64,000 nucleotides of DNA, from positions 62,001 through 126,000 of the forward strand of contig NZ_JANKZF010000005.1 in the NCBI RefSeq assembly GCF_027568515.1, in the 5' to 3' direction. The DNA is from Arthrobacter sp. HY1533. Lineage in GTDB: Bacteria; Actinomycetota; Actinomycetes; Actinomycetales; Micrococcaceae. The notes beneath the pieces were generated by a model that did not search any database, was not told the origin of the DNA, and saw only the letters and a program-made list of their open reading frames with translations. The stretch's first letter is position 1, and each line of letters starts with the position of its first letter. A program made the position numbers and the translations under genes. This document shows positions 1 to 8,536 of the stretch, one piece after another.

Positions 1-500
1 GAACCTTCTATGTCAACGCCGTCCGAAACACCCCCTTGACCCTGATCCTGGCGTTCTTTGCCCTGGGCTACCCGAAGTTGGGGCTGCCTGACATCAACTT
101 CATGAATGCCGCCATCATCGGCCTGTCGCTCTACACGGCCACCTACGTTTCCGAGGCCATCCGCTCGGGCATCAACACGGTGTCCGTGGGCCAATCGGAG
201 GCAGCCCGCGCCATTGGGTTGCCGTTCATGCAAACCCTGTCCTTGATTGTGCTGCCGCAGGCCTTCCGCTCGGTGGTGCCGCCGCTGTTCAGCGTTTTCA
301 TCGCCTTGCTGAAGAACACCACAGTGGCAGCAGGCTTTTCCGTTATTGAGGCAGGCTCCATCCGCTCCACGCTCAGCGACTTGGGTGAGCCCCTGCTGCC
401 GGGCCTGCTCTGGGTTGCCTTGATTTTCGTGGTGCTGGTCCTGGGCATCCTGTCGCCGCTGCAACGCTACCTCGAGAAGAAGTGGAGGGTGGCGCGATGA
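1..500 (+). CDS. gluC: Amino-acid ABC transporter permease (GluC-like), 5' truncated
   Basis: This is the C-terminal part of a polar amino-acid importer permease of the HisM/GlnP family. The reading frame is open from base 3 to the window edge, so the true start lies outside. About 165 residues are visible, with several hydrophobic segments. The EAA loop that contacts the ATPase is seen as EAARAIG, with LPQAF following 15 residues later. The stop overlaps the start of the next permease (ATGA), so the two are translationally coupled and probably form a heteromeric channel. In actinobacteria this arrangement is typical of gluABCD glutamate uptake; the substrate is inferred from that pattern only. 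Confidence 0.85.
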   Translation, partial: TFYVNAVRNTPLTLILAFFALGYPKLGLPDINFMNAAIIGLSLYTATYVSEAIRSGINTVSVGQSEAARAIGLPFMQTLSLIVLPQAFRSVVPPLFSVFIALLKNTTVAAGFSVIEAGSIRSTLSDLGEPLLPGLLWVALIFVVLVLGILSPLQRYLEKKWRVAR

Positions 501-1339
501 GCGCGGTTCTTTTTGACGTTCCCGGCCCCAAGGCCCGGACACGCAATGTGTACTTGAACATCGCCACGATCATCGTGGTGGTGGGCATCATCGGCTTCAT
601 CCTGTACCGCTTCTACGAGTCAGACCAGTTCACGGCCCAGAAGTGGGAGATTTTCACCTTTCCCCGGGTCCAGCAGACGTTCCTGAAAGCCATCGGGGCA
701 ACCCTGAGCGCCTTTGCTGTGGGCGCCGTGGGAAGCCTGGTGCTCGGTGTCCTGCTGGCCTTTGGCCGCCTGACGGACTCAAAGTGGGTCAGCCGGCCCT
801 GCTACTGGTTCACGGAACTGTTCCGTGCCATCCCCCTGCTGATCCTCATGATGATCATGTACTACGGCCTGCCTTCGGCCGGCGTCAAGGGCATCACGCC
901 GTTCATCGCCGTCGTGGTCGGCTTGATCCTCTACAACGGCTCGGTCCTGGCGGAGGTGTTCCGTGCAGGCATTGAATCGCTGCCCAAGGGCCAGCGCGAG
1001 GCCGGCCTGGCCGTGGGCCTGACCAAGGGGCAGGTGCTACGCAGCATCCTGCTCCCCCAGGCCGTGCGAGCCATGCTGCCGGTCATCATTGCCCAGCTCG
1101 TTGTCATCATGAAGGACACCGCGCTTGGCTTCCTCATCACCTACGACGAGATCATGAAGTACGCGAACTTCCTCGGTTCCCAGGTTCAGTACGGTTCGCC
1201 CGTGGTCCCGGCGCTCATGGTTGCAGCCGTGCTCTATGTGGGCATGTGCCTGATCCTCTCCGGCCTTGCCAAGTACACCGAGCGCAAGATGTCATCGCGC
1301 GTCAAGGTGATCAAGGCGAAGGCCGGCATGGCCGGCTGA
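497..1339 (+). CDS. gluD: Amino-acid ABC transporter permease (GluD-like)
   Basis: Second permease subunit of the amino-acid importer, 280 residues. The ATG at 497 was chosen over an upstream GTG (482) because GGAGGG at 484-489 is a well-spaced ribosome site and the ATGA overlap with the previous stop is classic coupling. A first membrane helix lies near residues 15-35, followed by the permease domain with an EAA loop (EAGLAVG...LPQAVR) around residue 175. It is the last gene of its operon: a strong inverted repeat follows directly. Substrate specificity (glutamate) is inferred from family and pairing. Confidence 0.88.
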   Translation: MSAVLFDVPGPKARTRNVYLNIATIIVVVGIIGFILYRFYESDQFTAQKWEIFTFPRVQQTFLKAIGATLSAFAVGAVGSLVLGVLLAFGRLTDSKWVSRPCYWFTELFRAIPLLILMMIMYYGLPSAGVKGITPFIAVVVGLILYNGSVLAEVFRAGIESLPKGQREAGLAVGLTKGQVLRSILLPQAVRAMLPVIIAQLVVIMKDTALGFLITYDEIMKYANFLGSQVQYGSPVVPALMVAAVLYVGMCLILSGLAKYTERKMSSRVKVIKAKAGMAG

Positions 1340-1359
1340 TTCTTCATCCGAGCAAGTGG

Positions 1360-1395
1360 CCCGCAGGAAACGGTTGACCAACCGCTTCCTGCGGG
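1360..1395. terminator. Inverted-repeat terminator between convergent genes
   Basis: CCCGCAGGAA and TTCCTGCGGG form a 10-bp perfect stem, and the intervening AACGGTTG/CCAACCG part can extend the pairing. It lies between the stop of the permease gene and the stop of the convergent dioxygenase gene, so it probably serves both strands. No long T-run follows on the plus strand. Confidence 0.75.
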
Positions 1396-1403
1396 TCAGT
1401 TGT

Positions 1404-2309
1404 TTAAATGGTGACGTTCAAGGCCGCCGTGAACCCGCTTGCCGCGGAGCCGGAGGTGGTGGCCAACTGGTGGATGCCGCCGTCGTCACCAAAAACGTTG
1501 TCCTGCGCCAAGGGAGTATTGGGGAAGTTCCTGGCGCTGCTCTCATAGCCGGCGGTTGCATAAACTTCCTTGCAACTGGCCTCGGTCATGGCAATTTGCG
1601 AGGTGCGCAGGATCTGGCCGGCACTCGTGGCGTTGGACATGCTCTCAAAGACCTCGAAGTGGATGTGCGGCCAACGCCCGTTGTAGGCACCCGGGAAGAT
1701 GGAGGTGAAGGTGACCTGCCCGTTCGCATCCGCCTCCTGGACCCCACGCAGGAAGTTCTCCTCCGGCAGGTCGTACAGCGAGTATTCGCCGTCCCTGGTC
1801 GCGTGCCAGAGGTACACGGCTGCTCCGGCCAGCGGCGTGCACCCATTGGCGTTGTCCAGGACGTTCAAGGTGATGGTCAGCGGCACGCCTTCGGCCTTGG
1901 TGGTGGATGTTCCAAAGCTGGTGGTGATGTCCTGGCGCACCACCCCGGAGGCGGTCAAGACGTCGGGGCCGTTGGATCCGTCTGCCGGGTAGGGGCCGCC
2001 GGTTTCCTCCGGGGTGTCCACGGCGCCGCATTCTGCAATGGCCCGTGTGACCGTGGGGGTTGCCGCCGCTTGCGTTGCCGTTGCTGCGGAAGTGGCGGAC
2101 GTGGCTGCGGTGCTGGCGGCCGCGGAGGCCGCAGGCGCCGAAGTTGCAGAAGCCGTGCCGGCGGAAGTGCTGCCCCCGGGCGTGCAGGCCGCCAGGGTGG
2201 CGACGGCCCCGGCGCCCAGGAACAGGCCGAGGGTCTTGCGCCGGCTGACCATGGTTTGCAGGTCGAACTCGAGTCCGCGGTCGTGGTTGGGGTGTGGTTT
2301 CTTGTCCAT
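1404..2309 (-). CDS. Intradiol ring-cleavage dioxygenase, Tat lipoprotein
   Basis: Extracytoplasmic member of the intradiol (catechol/protocatechuate type) dioxygenase family, 301 residues. The ATG at 2309 gives MDKKPH and a following twin-arginine signal (SRRK at 22-25, then a hydrophobic stretch) ending in a lipobox LAAC with Cys42, which predicts Tat export and lipid anchoring. A Ser/Ala/Thr-rich linker precedes the catalytic domain. The iron-binding region is recognisable as YLWHATRDGEYSLY and RWPHIHFEVF, giving the Tyr/His ligands of the family. The substrate is unknown. Classical aromatic-pathway dioxygenases are cytoplasmic, so a surface role on plant-derived aromatics is only a guess. 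No aromatic catabolism genes are adjacent. Confidence 0.85.
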   Translation of the reverse strand: MDKKPHPNHDRGLEFDLQTMVSRRKTLGLFLGAGAVATLAACTPGGSTSAGTASATSAPAASAAASTAATSATSAATATQAAATPTVTRAIAECGAVDTPEETGGPYPADGSNGPDVLTASGVVRQDITTSFGTSTTKAEGVPLTITLNVLDNANGCTPLAGAAVYLWHATRDGEYSLYDLPEENFLRGVQEADANGQVTFTSIFPGAYNGRWPHIHFEVFESMSNATSAGQILRTSQIAMTEASCKEVYATAGYESSARNFPNTPLAQDNVFGDDGGIHQLATTSGSAASGFTAALNVTI

Positions 2310-2367
2310 GTCCCCAGAATCCCACCCCACCCTGTGCCGGCGCTGTGCCGGGCCCATGGGTTTGTGG

Positions 2368-3492
2368 CTACGCCAGCCAGCGGGTCAGGGCCGCCAGGCA
2401 TTCGCGGATGTCCTCGCCGCGGACGTGTTCATTGTCGCTGTGTGCCAGCAGCGCGTCACCGGGTCCGAAGTTCACGGCCGGGATTCCCATCTCGCTCAGG
2501 CGCGCCACGTCTGTCCAGCCGTACTTGGGCAGGGGTTCGCGGCCGACGGCGGCAACAAAGGACGCCGCTGCGGGAGCGTTGAGGCCTGGCCGGGCCCCGG
2601 CCGATGAGTCTGTGCACACCAGCTCAAAACCCTCCAGCAGTTCGCGCACATGGGCCTCGGCCTGCGCCGGCGTCTTGTCGGGGGCGTAGCGGTAGTTGAT
2701 CTCCACCACGCAGGCATCCGGGATGACGTTTCCGGCTGTGCCGCCGTGGACCTTCACAGCGTTGAGGGACTCCCTGTAGTCCAGGCCCTCCACCTGCACA
2801 GTGGCCGGCTGGTAGGCGGCCAGCCGTGACAGGATCGGGGCGGCGGCGTGGATGGCGTTCTCCCCCATCCATGCACGGGCCGAATGTGCCGCGAGCCCGC
2901 GCGTGGTGGCCTCGAAGCGGATGGTGCCGTTGCAGCCGCCCTCAACTGTTCCGTTGGTGGGCTCGAGCAGGATGCCGAAGTCGGCGTCGAGCAGTTCCCG
3001 GTTCTCCCGCACCAGCCGGCCCAGCCCGCTCTTGACCGCAGCCACTTCCTCGTGGTCGTAGAAGATGAACGTGATGTCCTTGGTGGGCTCTGCCACGGTG
3101 GCCGCGATGGCCAGTTGCACGGCCACGCCGCCCTTCATGTCGGTGGCGCCGCGCCCGTACAGCACATCCCCGTCCCAGGTGCTGGGCACTGTGCCGCGCG
3201 AGCCGGGCACGGTGGGCAGCGGCACTGTGTCCAGGTGGCCGGCCAGGATGACTCGCTCAGCACGGCCCAGTTCCGTCCTGGCCACAATGGAATCGCCGTT
3301 GCGCGTGACAGACAGGTGCGGCAGGGCACGCAGGGCGGCTTCCACGGCGTCGGCCAGTGCGGCTTCGTTGCCCGAGACGCTTTCAATGTCCATGATGGCC
3401 GCCGTCAGCTGTGCGACGTCGCCGCGCAGGTCAAGGACCACGGCGTCCGGCTGCTGAGGGGAAGGGGGCACAGGTGTGGCGGAGTTCATCAT
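2368..3492 (-). CDS. dapE: Succinyl-diaminopimelate desuccinylase DapE
   Basis: M20-family metallohydrolase of 374 residues that removes succinate from N-succinyl-LL-diaminopimelate in the succinylase branch of lysine and peptidoglycan precursor synthesis. Metal ligands are visible as His86 in GHLDTV, Asp118 in GATDMKGG, Glu148/149 in YDHEEV and a late His in [10 protein letters not shown]. The length fits actinobacterial DapE. Two in-frame ATGs (3492 and 3489) are equally possible. The start region faces the SigK island, and dapD lies 4 kb away on the other strand with that island between them. Confidence 0.92.
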   Translation of the reverse strand: MMNSATPVPPSPQQPDAVVLDLRGDVAQLTAAIMDIESVSGNEAALADAVEAALRALPHLSVTRNGDSIVARTELGRAERVILAGHLDTVPLPTVPGSRGTVPSTWDGDVLYGRGATDMKGGVAVQLAIAATVAEPTKDITFIFYDHEEVAAVKSGLGRLVRENRELLDADFGILLEPTNGTVEGGCNGTIRFEATTRGLAAHSARAWMGENAIHAAAPILSRLAAYQPATVQVEGLDYRESLNAVKVHGGTAGNVIPDACVVEINYRYAPDKTPAQAEAHVRELLEGFELVCTDSSAGARPGLNAPAAASFVAAVGREPLPKYGWTDVARLSEMGIPAVNFGPGDALLAHSDNEHVRGEDIRECLAALTRWLA

Positions 3493-3543
3493 TTGGCCAG
3501 TTTACCGGCGGCTTGGGCCCAGAAAAATTCCCCCTGCCGAGTT

Positions 3544-3574
3544 CCAATCCGATCCTCCCCGGGCTCCGAAGTAC
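3544..3574 (+). promoter_or_regulatory. SigK-like promoter upstream of the fasciclin gene
   Basis: CCAATCC (3544-3550) is followed after 13 nt by CTCCGAAGTAC (3564-3574). The same two blocks with the same 13-nt spacing recur at 5799-5829 before the molybdopterin oxidoreductase gene. The blocks resemble the mycobacterial SigK promoter elements (CCATCC-type -35, CCGAAT-type -10), and sigK lies immediately downstream. The implied leader is about 85-90 nt. Confidence 0.7.
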
Positions 3575-3664
3575 TTCCTGACAGCCCACCCGTGGACCAG
3601 AACTTGGGAAGCGAATTGGGAAGCACCACGGAATCCTTCCGCTTTCACATTACGGAGAATCATC

Positions 3665-4339
3665 ATGAACGCCACCTCGAAGTTCGGAACCCGTAAGAGC
3701 ATCAGCCTCGGCCTGGGCCTGTTGGCCGTCGCCGCCCTGGGCCTGACATCCTGTTCCGGCACCGCCGCCCCCGGCGCAAGCTCGGAGGCCCCGATGGCCA
3801 CCACCGAAGCACCCATGGCCACCACCGAAGCAGCAATGGCCGGAGACCTGGTTGGCCCCGGTTGCGCCGCCTACGCCGCAGCCGTTCCCAGCGGCGCCGG
3901 CTCGGTTGCCGGCATGGCCGCCGACCCGGTTGCCACAGCAGCCTCCAACAACCCGCTGCTGAAGACCCTGACCGCAGCCGTCTCCGGACAGCTGAACAAG
4001 GACGTCAACCTGGTGGACACGCTGAACTCCGGCGACTTCACCGTCTTCGCCCCCGTGGATGACGCCTTCGCCAAGATCCCGGCAGCCACCATCGACGGCC
4101 TGAAGACCGATTCGGCAACGCTGACCTCCATCCTGACCTACCACGTGGTCCCCGGCCAGCTGGCACCCAGCGACGTTGACGGCACCCACGCCACGGCCGA
4201 GGGCGGCACCCTGGAAGTCACCGGCAGCGGCGACAACTTGATGGTCAACGGCGCCAAAGTCATCTGCGGCGGCGTCAAGACGGCCAACGCCACCGTGTAC
4301 CTCATCGACACCGTGCTGATGCCGCCGGCAAAGAAGTAG
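3665..4339 (+). CDS. Fasciclin (FAS1) domain lipoprotein, MPT83/MPT70-like
   Basis: Secreted lipoprotein of 224 residues. The ATG at 3665 has GGAG at 3654-3657. A Sec signal with lipobox LTSC places the lipidated Cys near residue 29. An Ala/Pro/Thr linker contains the short repeat APMATTE, then a single FAS1 domain fills roughly residues 80-222 ([32 protein letters not shown]). In mycobacteria the related MPT70/MPT83 are the main targets of SigK, and here the gene sits directly before sigK-rskA behind a SigK-like promoter, which supports the same regulatory link. The function is probably adhesion or matrix contact; the ligand is unknown. Confidence 0.9.
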   Translation: MNATSKFGTRKSISLGLGLLAVAALGLTSCSGTAAPGASSEAPMATTEAPMATTEAAMAGDLVGPGCAAYAAAVPSGAGSVAGMAADPVATAASNNPLLKTLTAAVSGQLNKDVNLVDTLNSGDFTVFAPVDDAFAKIPAATIDGLKTDSATLTSILTYHVVPGQLAPSDVDGTHATAEGGTLEVTGSGDNLMVNGAKVICGGVKTANATVYLIDTVLMPPAKK

Positions 4340-4389
4340 CCAAGCCGCTTCACCGGTCAGAAGCAACACGTTACGAAGGGAATGGGCGC

Positions 4390-5001
4390 ATGGGGACAGA
4401 GCGTGGCAAGGTGGACAGCATGCGCATACCCTGGCTGCGGTCCGCGGAGCCACTGGCCCCACCGACCCATGAGGACCTGATCCGCCTCGTCGCCCTTGGC
4501 GACGAGGCGGCCTTCGAGGAACTGTACGACGCGGTGGCACCGAGGGTCTATGGCCTGGTGCGCCGCGTCGTCCGGGATCCCTCCCAAAGCCAGGAAGTCA
4601 CCCAAGAGGTTTTTGTTGACGTTTGGGCCCAGGCAACCCGCTTTGATGCGAACCGGGGCAAGGCAATTTCCTGGATCCTGGTCATTGCCCACCGCAGGGC
4701 CGTTGACCGGGTGCGGGCCAGCCAAGCCAGCACCGACAGGGACCTGCGCCAGGGCATCAAGGAATACCAGGAAAGTTACGACGACGTCGCAGACACCGTC
4801 GAAACCCAGATGGAAGGCGAACGGGTCCGCAAGGCACTCGAAAGCCTCACAGACCCCCAACGGGAAGCCATCAGCTTGGCGTACTACGGTGGTTACACGC
4901 ACCAGGAAGTGGCAGAGCTGCTCAAAATCCCGGTGGGTACGGTTAAAACAAGAATTCGTGACGGAATGATCAGGCTCAGGGACAAGTTAGGGGTGGCGTG
5001 A
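4390..5001 (+). CDS. sigK: ECF RNA polymerase sigma factor SigK
   Basis: ECF-type sigma factor of 203 residues with region 2 (about 25-95, including EVTQEVFVDVWAQ) and region 4 (about 140-200, ending in a helix-turn-helix VAELLKIPVGTVKTRI). The ATG at 4390 follows GAAGGGAATGG. A downstream ATG at 4420 (MRIPWL) would remove a ten-residue N-terminal extension and cannot be excluded. Its stop overlaps the start of the anti-sigma gene, so the pair is co-translated. It lies only 50 nt after the fasciclin gene, hence it is probably also transcribed from the promoter at 3544 and positively autoregulated. Confidence 0.9.
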   Translation: MGTERGKVDSMRIPWLRSAEPLAPPTHEDLIRLVALGDEAAFEELYDAVAPRVYGLVRRVVRDPSQSQEVTQEVFVDVWAQATRFDANRGKAISWILVIAHRRAVDRVRASQASTDRDLRQGIKEYQESYDDVADTVETQMEGERVRKALESLTDPQREAISLAYYGGYTHQEVAELLKIPVGTVKTRIRDGMIRLRDKLGVA

Positions 5002-5783
5002 TGGAAAAACAATTGCATTTGCTGACCGGCTCCTACGCCTTGAACGCCTTGACCAACGGCGAGCGCAGCGACTTCGAGCGGCACGCCCTGACGGACCCGC
5101 AAACCCTGGAAGAGGTGCGCAGCCTCAGCGAAACTGCCGCGCTCCTTGCCTACGGAACCCCGGCAGAAACGCCTCCCCCGGCGTTGAAGGCGGACGTCAT
5201 GGCGGCCATCCGCAACACGCGCCAGCTGCCTTCGAGTTCAGTGGTCCGCGACATCTCCTCCGCCCGTGGCACAGGCGCCCGCAAGGCCGGCACCACGCAG
5301 TCCCGCAGCCGCTGGGTCCCTGCCATCAGTGCCGCCGCGGCCCTGGCGATCTTCGCCGGCGTCGGCGTGGGCGGCTGGGTGGCCGGGCAAAACTCCTCCG
5401 ACACCGAGATGAAGCAGCAGCTCGCACAGGCCCAGGCGCAGCAGCAGGCCATGCTGGCCATCATGAGTTCGCCCGACGCCAAGATGGCCACAACCACCTT
5501 GTCCGACGGAGGAACCGTCACCGTGGCATCCTCCGGCAAGGCCAACAAGGCCGCCGTCATGGTCGATGGCATGCCCCCGCTGCCGGAAGGCAAGACCTAT
5601 GAGCTGTGGTTCATCTCCGCAGCCGGCGCAGTGCCGGCCGGCCTCATGGACAGCCCCAAGGCACCTGCCATGCAGGTCCTGAACGGCGAGCTGGGCGGGG
5701 CAACGCACATTGGCATCACAGTGGAACCGGCCGGCGGCTCGGCCAAGCCCACCACCACCCCCATATTGGTGCAGGAAATCTAG
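5001..5783 (+). CDS. rskA: Anti-sigma-K factor RskA
   Basis: Membrane-spanning anti-sigma factor of 260 residues. The cytoplasmic N-terminal domain (LTGSYALNALTNGERSDFE onward) would hold SigK. One transmembrane helix follows at about 107-130 (AISAAAALAIFAGVGVGGWV). The extracytoplasmic C-terminal domain (KTYELWFISAAGAVPAGL) is the family signature. The ATG at 5001 overlaps the sigK stop by one base; a GTG at 4998 is an alternative. Family members are released by regulated proteolysis in response to envelope or redox signals; that mechanism is known for the mycobacterial homologue and is inferred here. Confidence 0.9.
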   Translation: MEKQLHLLTGSYALNALTNGERSDFERHALTDPQTLEEVRSLSETAALLAYGTPAETPPPALKADVMAAIRNTRQLPSSSVVRDISSARGTGARKAGTTQSRSRWVPAISAAAALAIFAGVGVGGWVAGQNSSDTEMKQQLAQAQAQQQAMLAIMSSPDAKMATTTLSDGGTVTVASSGKANKAAVMVDGMPPLPEGKTYELWFISAAGAVPAGLMDSPKAPAMQVLNGELGGATHIGITVEPAGGSAKPTTTPILVQEI

Positions 5784-5785
5784 CA

Positions 5786-5818
5786 CCGGGTGCCCCAGCC
5801 AATCCAAGGGGCACCCGG
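5786..5818. terminator. Perfect 11-bp hairpin after rskA
   Basis: CCGGGTGCCCC (5786-5796) and GGGGCACCCGG (5808-5818) are exact complements around an 11-nt loop. The hairpin begins just after the rskA stop, as a terminator would, but lacks a T-tract. Its loop contains the CCAATCC block of the next promoter, so termination and initiation signals share the same DNA. Confidence 0.65.
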
Positions 5819-5829
5819 CTCCGAAGTAC
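5799..5829 (+). promoter_or_regulatory. SigK-like promoter upstream of the molybdopterin oxidoreductase gene
   Basis: CCAATCC at 5799-5805, a 13-nt spacer, then CTCCGAAGTAC at 5819-5829 repeat the blocks and spacing found before the fasciclin gene at 3544-3574. A leader of about 55-60 nt would follow before the start at 5890. Identical core blocks in otherwise different flanking sequence support a shared sigma factor. Confidence 0.7.
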
Positions 5830-5889
5830 CTGCATGGACTTCCACCGGCGGACCGCCGGTGGGGCGAACGGCTTTCTAAGGAGCTTCCC

Positions 5890-7461
5890 ATGGGAAAGCG
5901 GACCAAGGCATTGAGCAGGCAGAACTGGCGTCAAGCGCTCATGGGGGCGCTGGCCGGCCTGGTGTCGGCAGGCATCCTTTTTGCCGTGGCCGAGCTGGCA
6001 GCCGCATTCTTTCCCCCCGTGGCCTCGCCCCTGACCTCTGTGGGTTCAACATTCATTGACTTCACGCCCCCGTGGATGAAGAACTTCGCCATCGCCACCT
6101 TTGGCACCAACGACAAGACGGTCCTGCTGCTGTCCATGGCGATCGTGGCCGCGCTGTTGTCCGCCGTCGCCGGCGTGGTTGCCCGCAAATCCCTCCGCAT
6201 CGCCATGGCCATGGTCGTGGCGTTCGCCGTCGTCATGGGCGCATGCATCATCACCCGCGCCGGGGCCGGCCCCGTGGATTTGCTGCCCCTTCTGCTGGGC
6301 ACGGCCGCGGGCCTCTGGGCGCTGCGATTCCTGAGCCCCGCAACACCTGGCCCGGAGGCCCCCGCTGCCCAGGCCACCACAGCCGCTTCCCCCGACCGGC
6401 GCACCTTCCTCATCCGTGCCGGTGCTGTGGCAGCCGTGGCCGTCCTGGCCGGCATAGGCGGCAACGTCCTTTCGGCATCCCGCAACGCAGCCGTGGCATT
6501 CCGCGCGGCCCTGAAGCTGCCTGCCCCGAAGGTCAAGGCCCCCGCGCTCCCCGCAGGTGTCCAGGCCCCGGTGGCTGGTGTCGTGCCCTTCGTGACGCCC
6601 AACAAGGACTTCTACCGGATCGACACCGCCCTGGTTCCCCCGGAGATCGACCCCACGTCCTGGGAACTGCGCGTCCACGGCATGGTGGAGCAGGAATTCA
6701 CCATGGGCTTCGACGAACTGCTGAAGCAGGATTTGATTGAATCCCATGTGACCCTGACGTGCGTGTCCAACGTGGTGGGCGGCAACCTTGCCGGCAATGC
6801 CAAGTGGCTGGGCTATCCCCTGCGCGAGGTCATGGCCCGCGCCAAGCCGCTGCCCGGGGCCGACATGGTTCTCTCCACGAGCCAGGACGGCTTCAGTGCC
6901 TCCACCCCCCTGCCTGTCCTGCAGGACGACCGTGACGCCATGCTCGCCGTGGGCATGAACGGCGAGCCGCTGCCCGTGAACCACGGCTTCCCCGTGCGCA
7001 TGGTGGTTCCGGGCCTGTACGGCTATGTTTCGGCCACCAAGTGGGTAGTTGACCTTGAGGTGACCACCTTTGCGCAGGCGGCCGGCTACTGGACGTCCCG
7101 CGGCTGGTCCTCCCACGGACCCATCAAGACCGCCTCGAGGGTTGAGGTGCCCCGTGCCCTGGCCCGCGTCCCTGCGGGCAAGGTGGCGATCGGCGGCACT
7201 GCCTGGGCCCAGCACAACGGCATTTCCAAGGTGGAGATCCAGCTCGACGACGGCGCCTGGCAGGAAGCGACGCTGGCGGACGAGGCTTCTGTGGACACAT
7301 GGCGGCAGTGGTCATTCATTTGGGACGGCGCCCCCGCCGGAAGCCACAAGGTGCGGGTCCGTGCCTACGACACAGCCGGTGAAATGCAGACCGAAGAGCA
7401 GGCCCCGCCGGAGCCGGACGGTTCCACGGGCTGGCACTCCATCAACTTCAGTCTCACCTAG
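5890..7461 (+). CDS. Membrane-anchored molybdopterin-dependent oxidoreductase (sulfite oxidase family)
   Basis: 523-residue oxidoreductase. The ATG at 5890 is preceded by AAGGAG (5878-5883). Four hydrophobic helices occupy about residues 15-150, and a further hydrophobic segment follows a second positive patch (PDRRTFLIRAG) near 165-190. The catalytic sulfite-oxidase/YedY-like domain covers about 230-410 and includes Cys291 in LTCVSN, the expected molybdenum ligand. A dimerisation (Mo-co C-terminal) domain follows. The active site should face outside. The substrate is unknown; periplasmic repair of oxidised groups is possible. It has its own SigK-like promoter and belongs to the sigK island. 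Confidence 0.88.
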   Translation: MGKRTKALSRQNWRQALMGALAGLVSAGILFAVAELAAAFFPPVASPLTSVGSTFIDFTPPWMKNFAIATFGTNDKTVLLLSMAIVAALLSAVAGVVARKSLRIAMAMVVAFAVVMGACIITRAGAGPVDLLPLLLGTAAGLWALRFLSPATPGPEAPAAQATTAASPDRRTFLIRAGAVAAVAVLAGIGGNVLSASRNAAVAFRAALKLPAPKVKAPALPAGVQAPVAGVVPFVTPNKDFYRIDTALVPPEIDPTSWELRVHGMVEQEFTMGFDELLKQDLIESHVTLTCVSNVVGGNLAGNAKWLGYPLREVMARAKPLPGADMVLSTSQDGFSASTPLPVLQDDRDAMLAVGMNGEPLPVNHGFPVRMVVPGLYGYVSATKWVVDLEVTTFAQAAGYWTSRGWSSHGPIKTASRVEVPRALARVPAGKVAIGGTAWAQHNGISKVEIQLDDGAWQEATLADEASVDTWRQWSFIWDGAPAGSHKVRVRAYDTAGEMQTEEQAPPEPDGSTGWHSINFSLT

Positions 7462-7495
7462 CAGCACACGCAGGCAAGGCACAGGGTCAACCAGA

Positions 7496-7501
7496 TAAGC
7501 T
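7496..7501 (+). promoter_or_regulatory. -10 element of leaderless dapD
   Basis: TAAGCT ends six bases before the dapD ATG at 7508, which would put the transcript start on the A of the start codon. No Shine-Dalgarno sequence precedes the gene. Confidence 0.55.
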
Positions 7502-7507
7502 GTTGGC

Positions 7508-8497
7508 ATGACTGAGAATCGCGCAACTTCCGACCGCTCCGCCCACGGCTTTGGCCTTGCCACCATCACTGCATCCGGCGACGTGCTGGACGTGTGGTTC
7601 CCGGCCCCCGCGCTGGGTGCCGCCGCCAGCACCCTGGGTTCGGCGCCCGAAGCTGACCCCGCACTCGTGGAACTCGCCGAATCAGGCGCCGATGCCGACC
7701 GCGACGTCCACCAGAGCGTTGTCTTCGCCCAGATTGACCTCGACGCCGAGCCCGCCGACGCCGTCGACGCCTACCTCCGCCTGCACCTGCTCTCGCACTG
7801 CCTGGTGGCCCCCAACAGCATCAACCTCGACGGCATCTTCGGCAAGCTGAACAACGTGGTGTGGACCAACTTCGGCCCGGCCGCCGTGGACGGCTTTGAG
7901 CTGACCCGCGCCAAGCTGCGCCGCCGCGGCCCCGTGACCGTCCACTCAGTGGACAAGTTCCCCCGCATGGTGGACTACGTGGTCCCCGCGGGCGTCCGCA
8001 TTGGCGACGCCGACCGGGTCCGCCTCGGCGCGCACCTGGCCGAGGGCACCACCGTCATGCACGAGGGCTTCGTGAACTTCAACGCCGGCACCCTGGGCAC
8101 TTCCATGGTTGAGGGCCGCATCTCGGCCGGCGTCGTGGTGGGCAACGGCACCGACGTTGGCGGTGGCGCCTCCATCATGGGTACCCTCTCCGGCGGCGGG
8201 CGCGAGCGCATCAGCCTGGGCGAGCGTGTGCTGTTGGGCGCCAACTCCGGCGTGGGCATCAGCATTGGCGATGACTCTGTGGTTGAGGCCGGACTCTACG
8301 TCACCGCCGGCACCCGTGTGCGGGTCCCCGGCCCGAAGAACGCCGACGGCGACGACACCACGGTGATCGTCAAGGCCAGCGAACTTTCCGGTGTCCCCAA
8401 CCTGCTGTTCCGCCGCAACTCAACGGACGGCGGCGTCGAGGTCCTGCCGCGCAAGGGAAGCACAGTGGAACTGAACGAAAGCCTGCATGCAAACTAG
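7508..8497 (+). CDS. dapD: Tetrahydrodipicolinate N-succinyltransferase DapD
   Basis: Acyltransferase of 329 residues that transfers succinyl from succinyl-CoA to tetrahydrodipicolinate in diaminopimelate and lysine synthesis. An N-terminal alpha/beta domain (about 1-165) is followed by a left-handed beta-helix of hexapeptide repeats (about 175-275; for example [32 protein letters not shown]) and a C-terminal cap. Length and the long N-terminal domain match the actinobacterial type. The start is set by a -10 element six bases upstream, indicating a leaderless mRNA. It complements dapE (2.4-3.5 kb) and dapC (19.7-20.8 kb). Confidence 0.93.
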   Translation: MTENRATSDRSAHGFGLATITASGDVLDVWFPAPALGAAASTLGSAPEADPALVELAESGADADRDVHQSVVFAQIDLDAEPADAVDAYLRLHLLSHCLVAPNSINLDGIFGKLNNVVWTNFGPAAVDGFELTRAKLRRRGPVTVHSVDKFPRMVDYVVPAGVRIGDADRVRLGAHLAEGTTVMHEGFVNFNAGTLGTSMVEGRISAGVVVGNGTDVGGGASIMGTLSGGGRERISLGERVLLGANSGVGISIGDDSVVEAGLYVTAGTRVRVPGPKNADGDDTTVIVKASELSGVPNLLFRRNSTDGGVEVLPRKGSTVELNESLHAN

Positions 8498-8536
8498 CTT
8501 TTCCTCCCCGAGCCAGCACCAGCCGGCGGGGGCCCG

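Noticed and set aside
1356-2582. Plus-strand frame across the dioxygenase gene
   Set aside because: The translation is Gly/Arg/Cys-rich without domains, while the minus strand has a full signal peptide and catalytic motifs.
3476-3664. N-terminal extension of the fasciclin protein
   Set aside because: The extension lacks coding character and overlaps the SigK-like promoter; the start at 3665 has a good ribosome site and signal peptide.
5710-5889. Upstream extension of the molybdopterin oxidoreductase
   Set aside because: It would overlap rskA, the hairpin and the promoter; AAGGAG before 5890 fixes the start.
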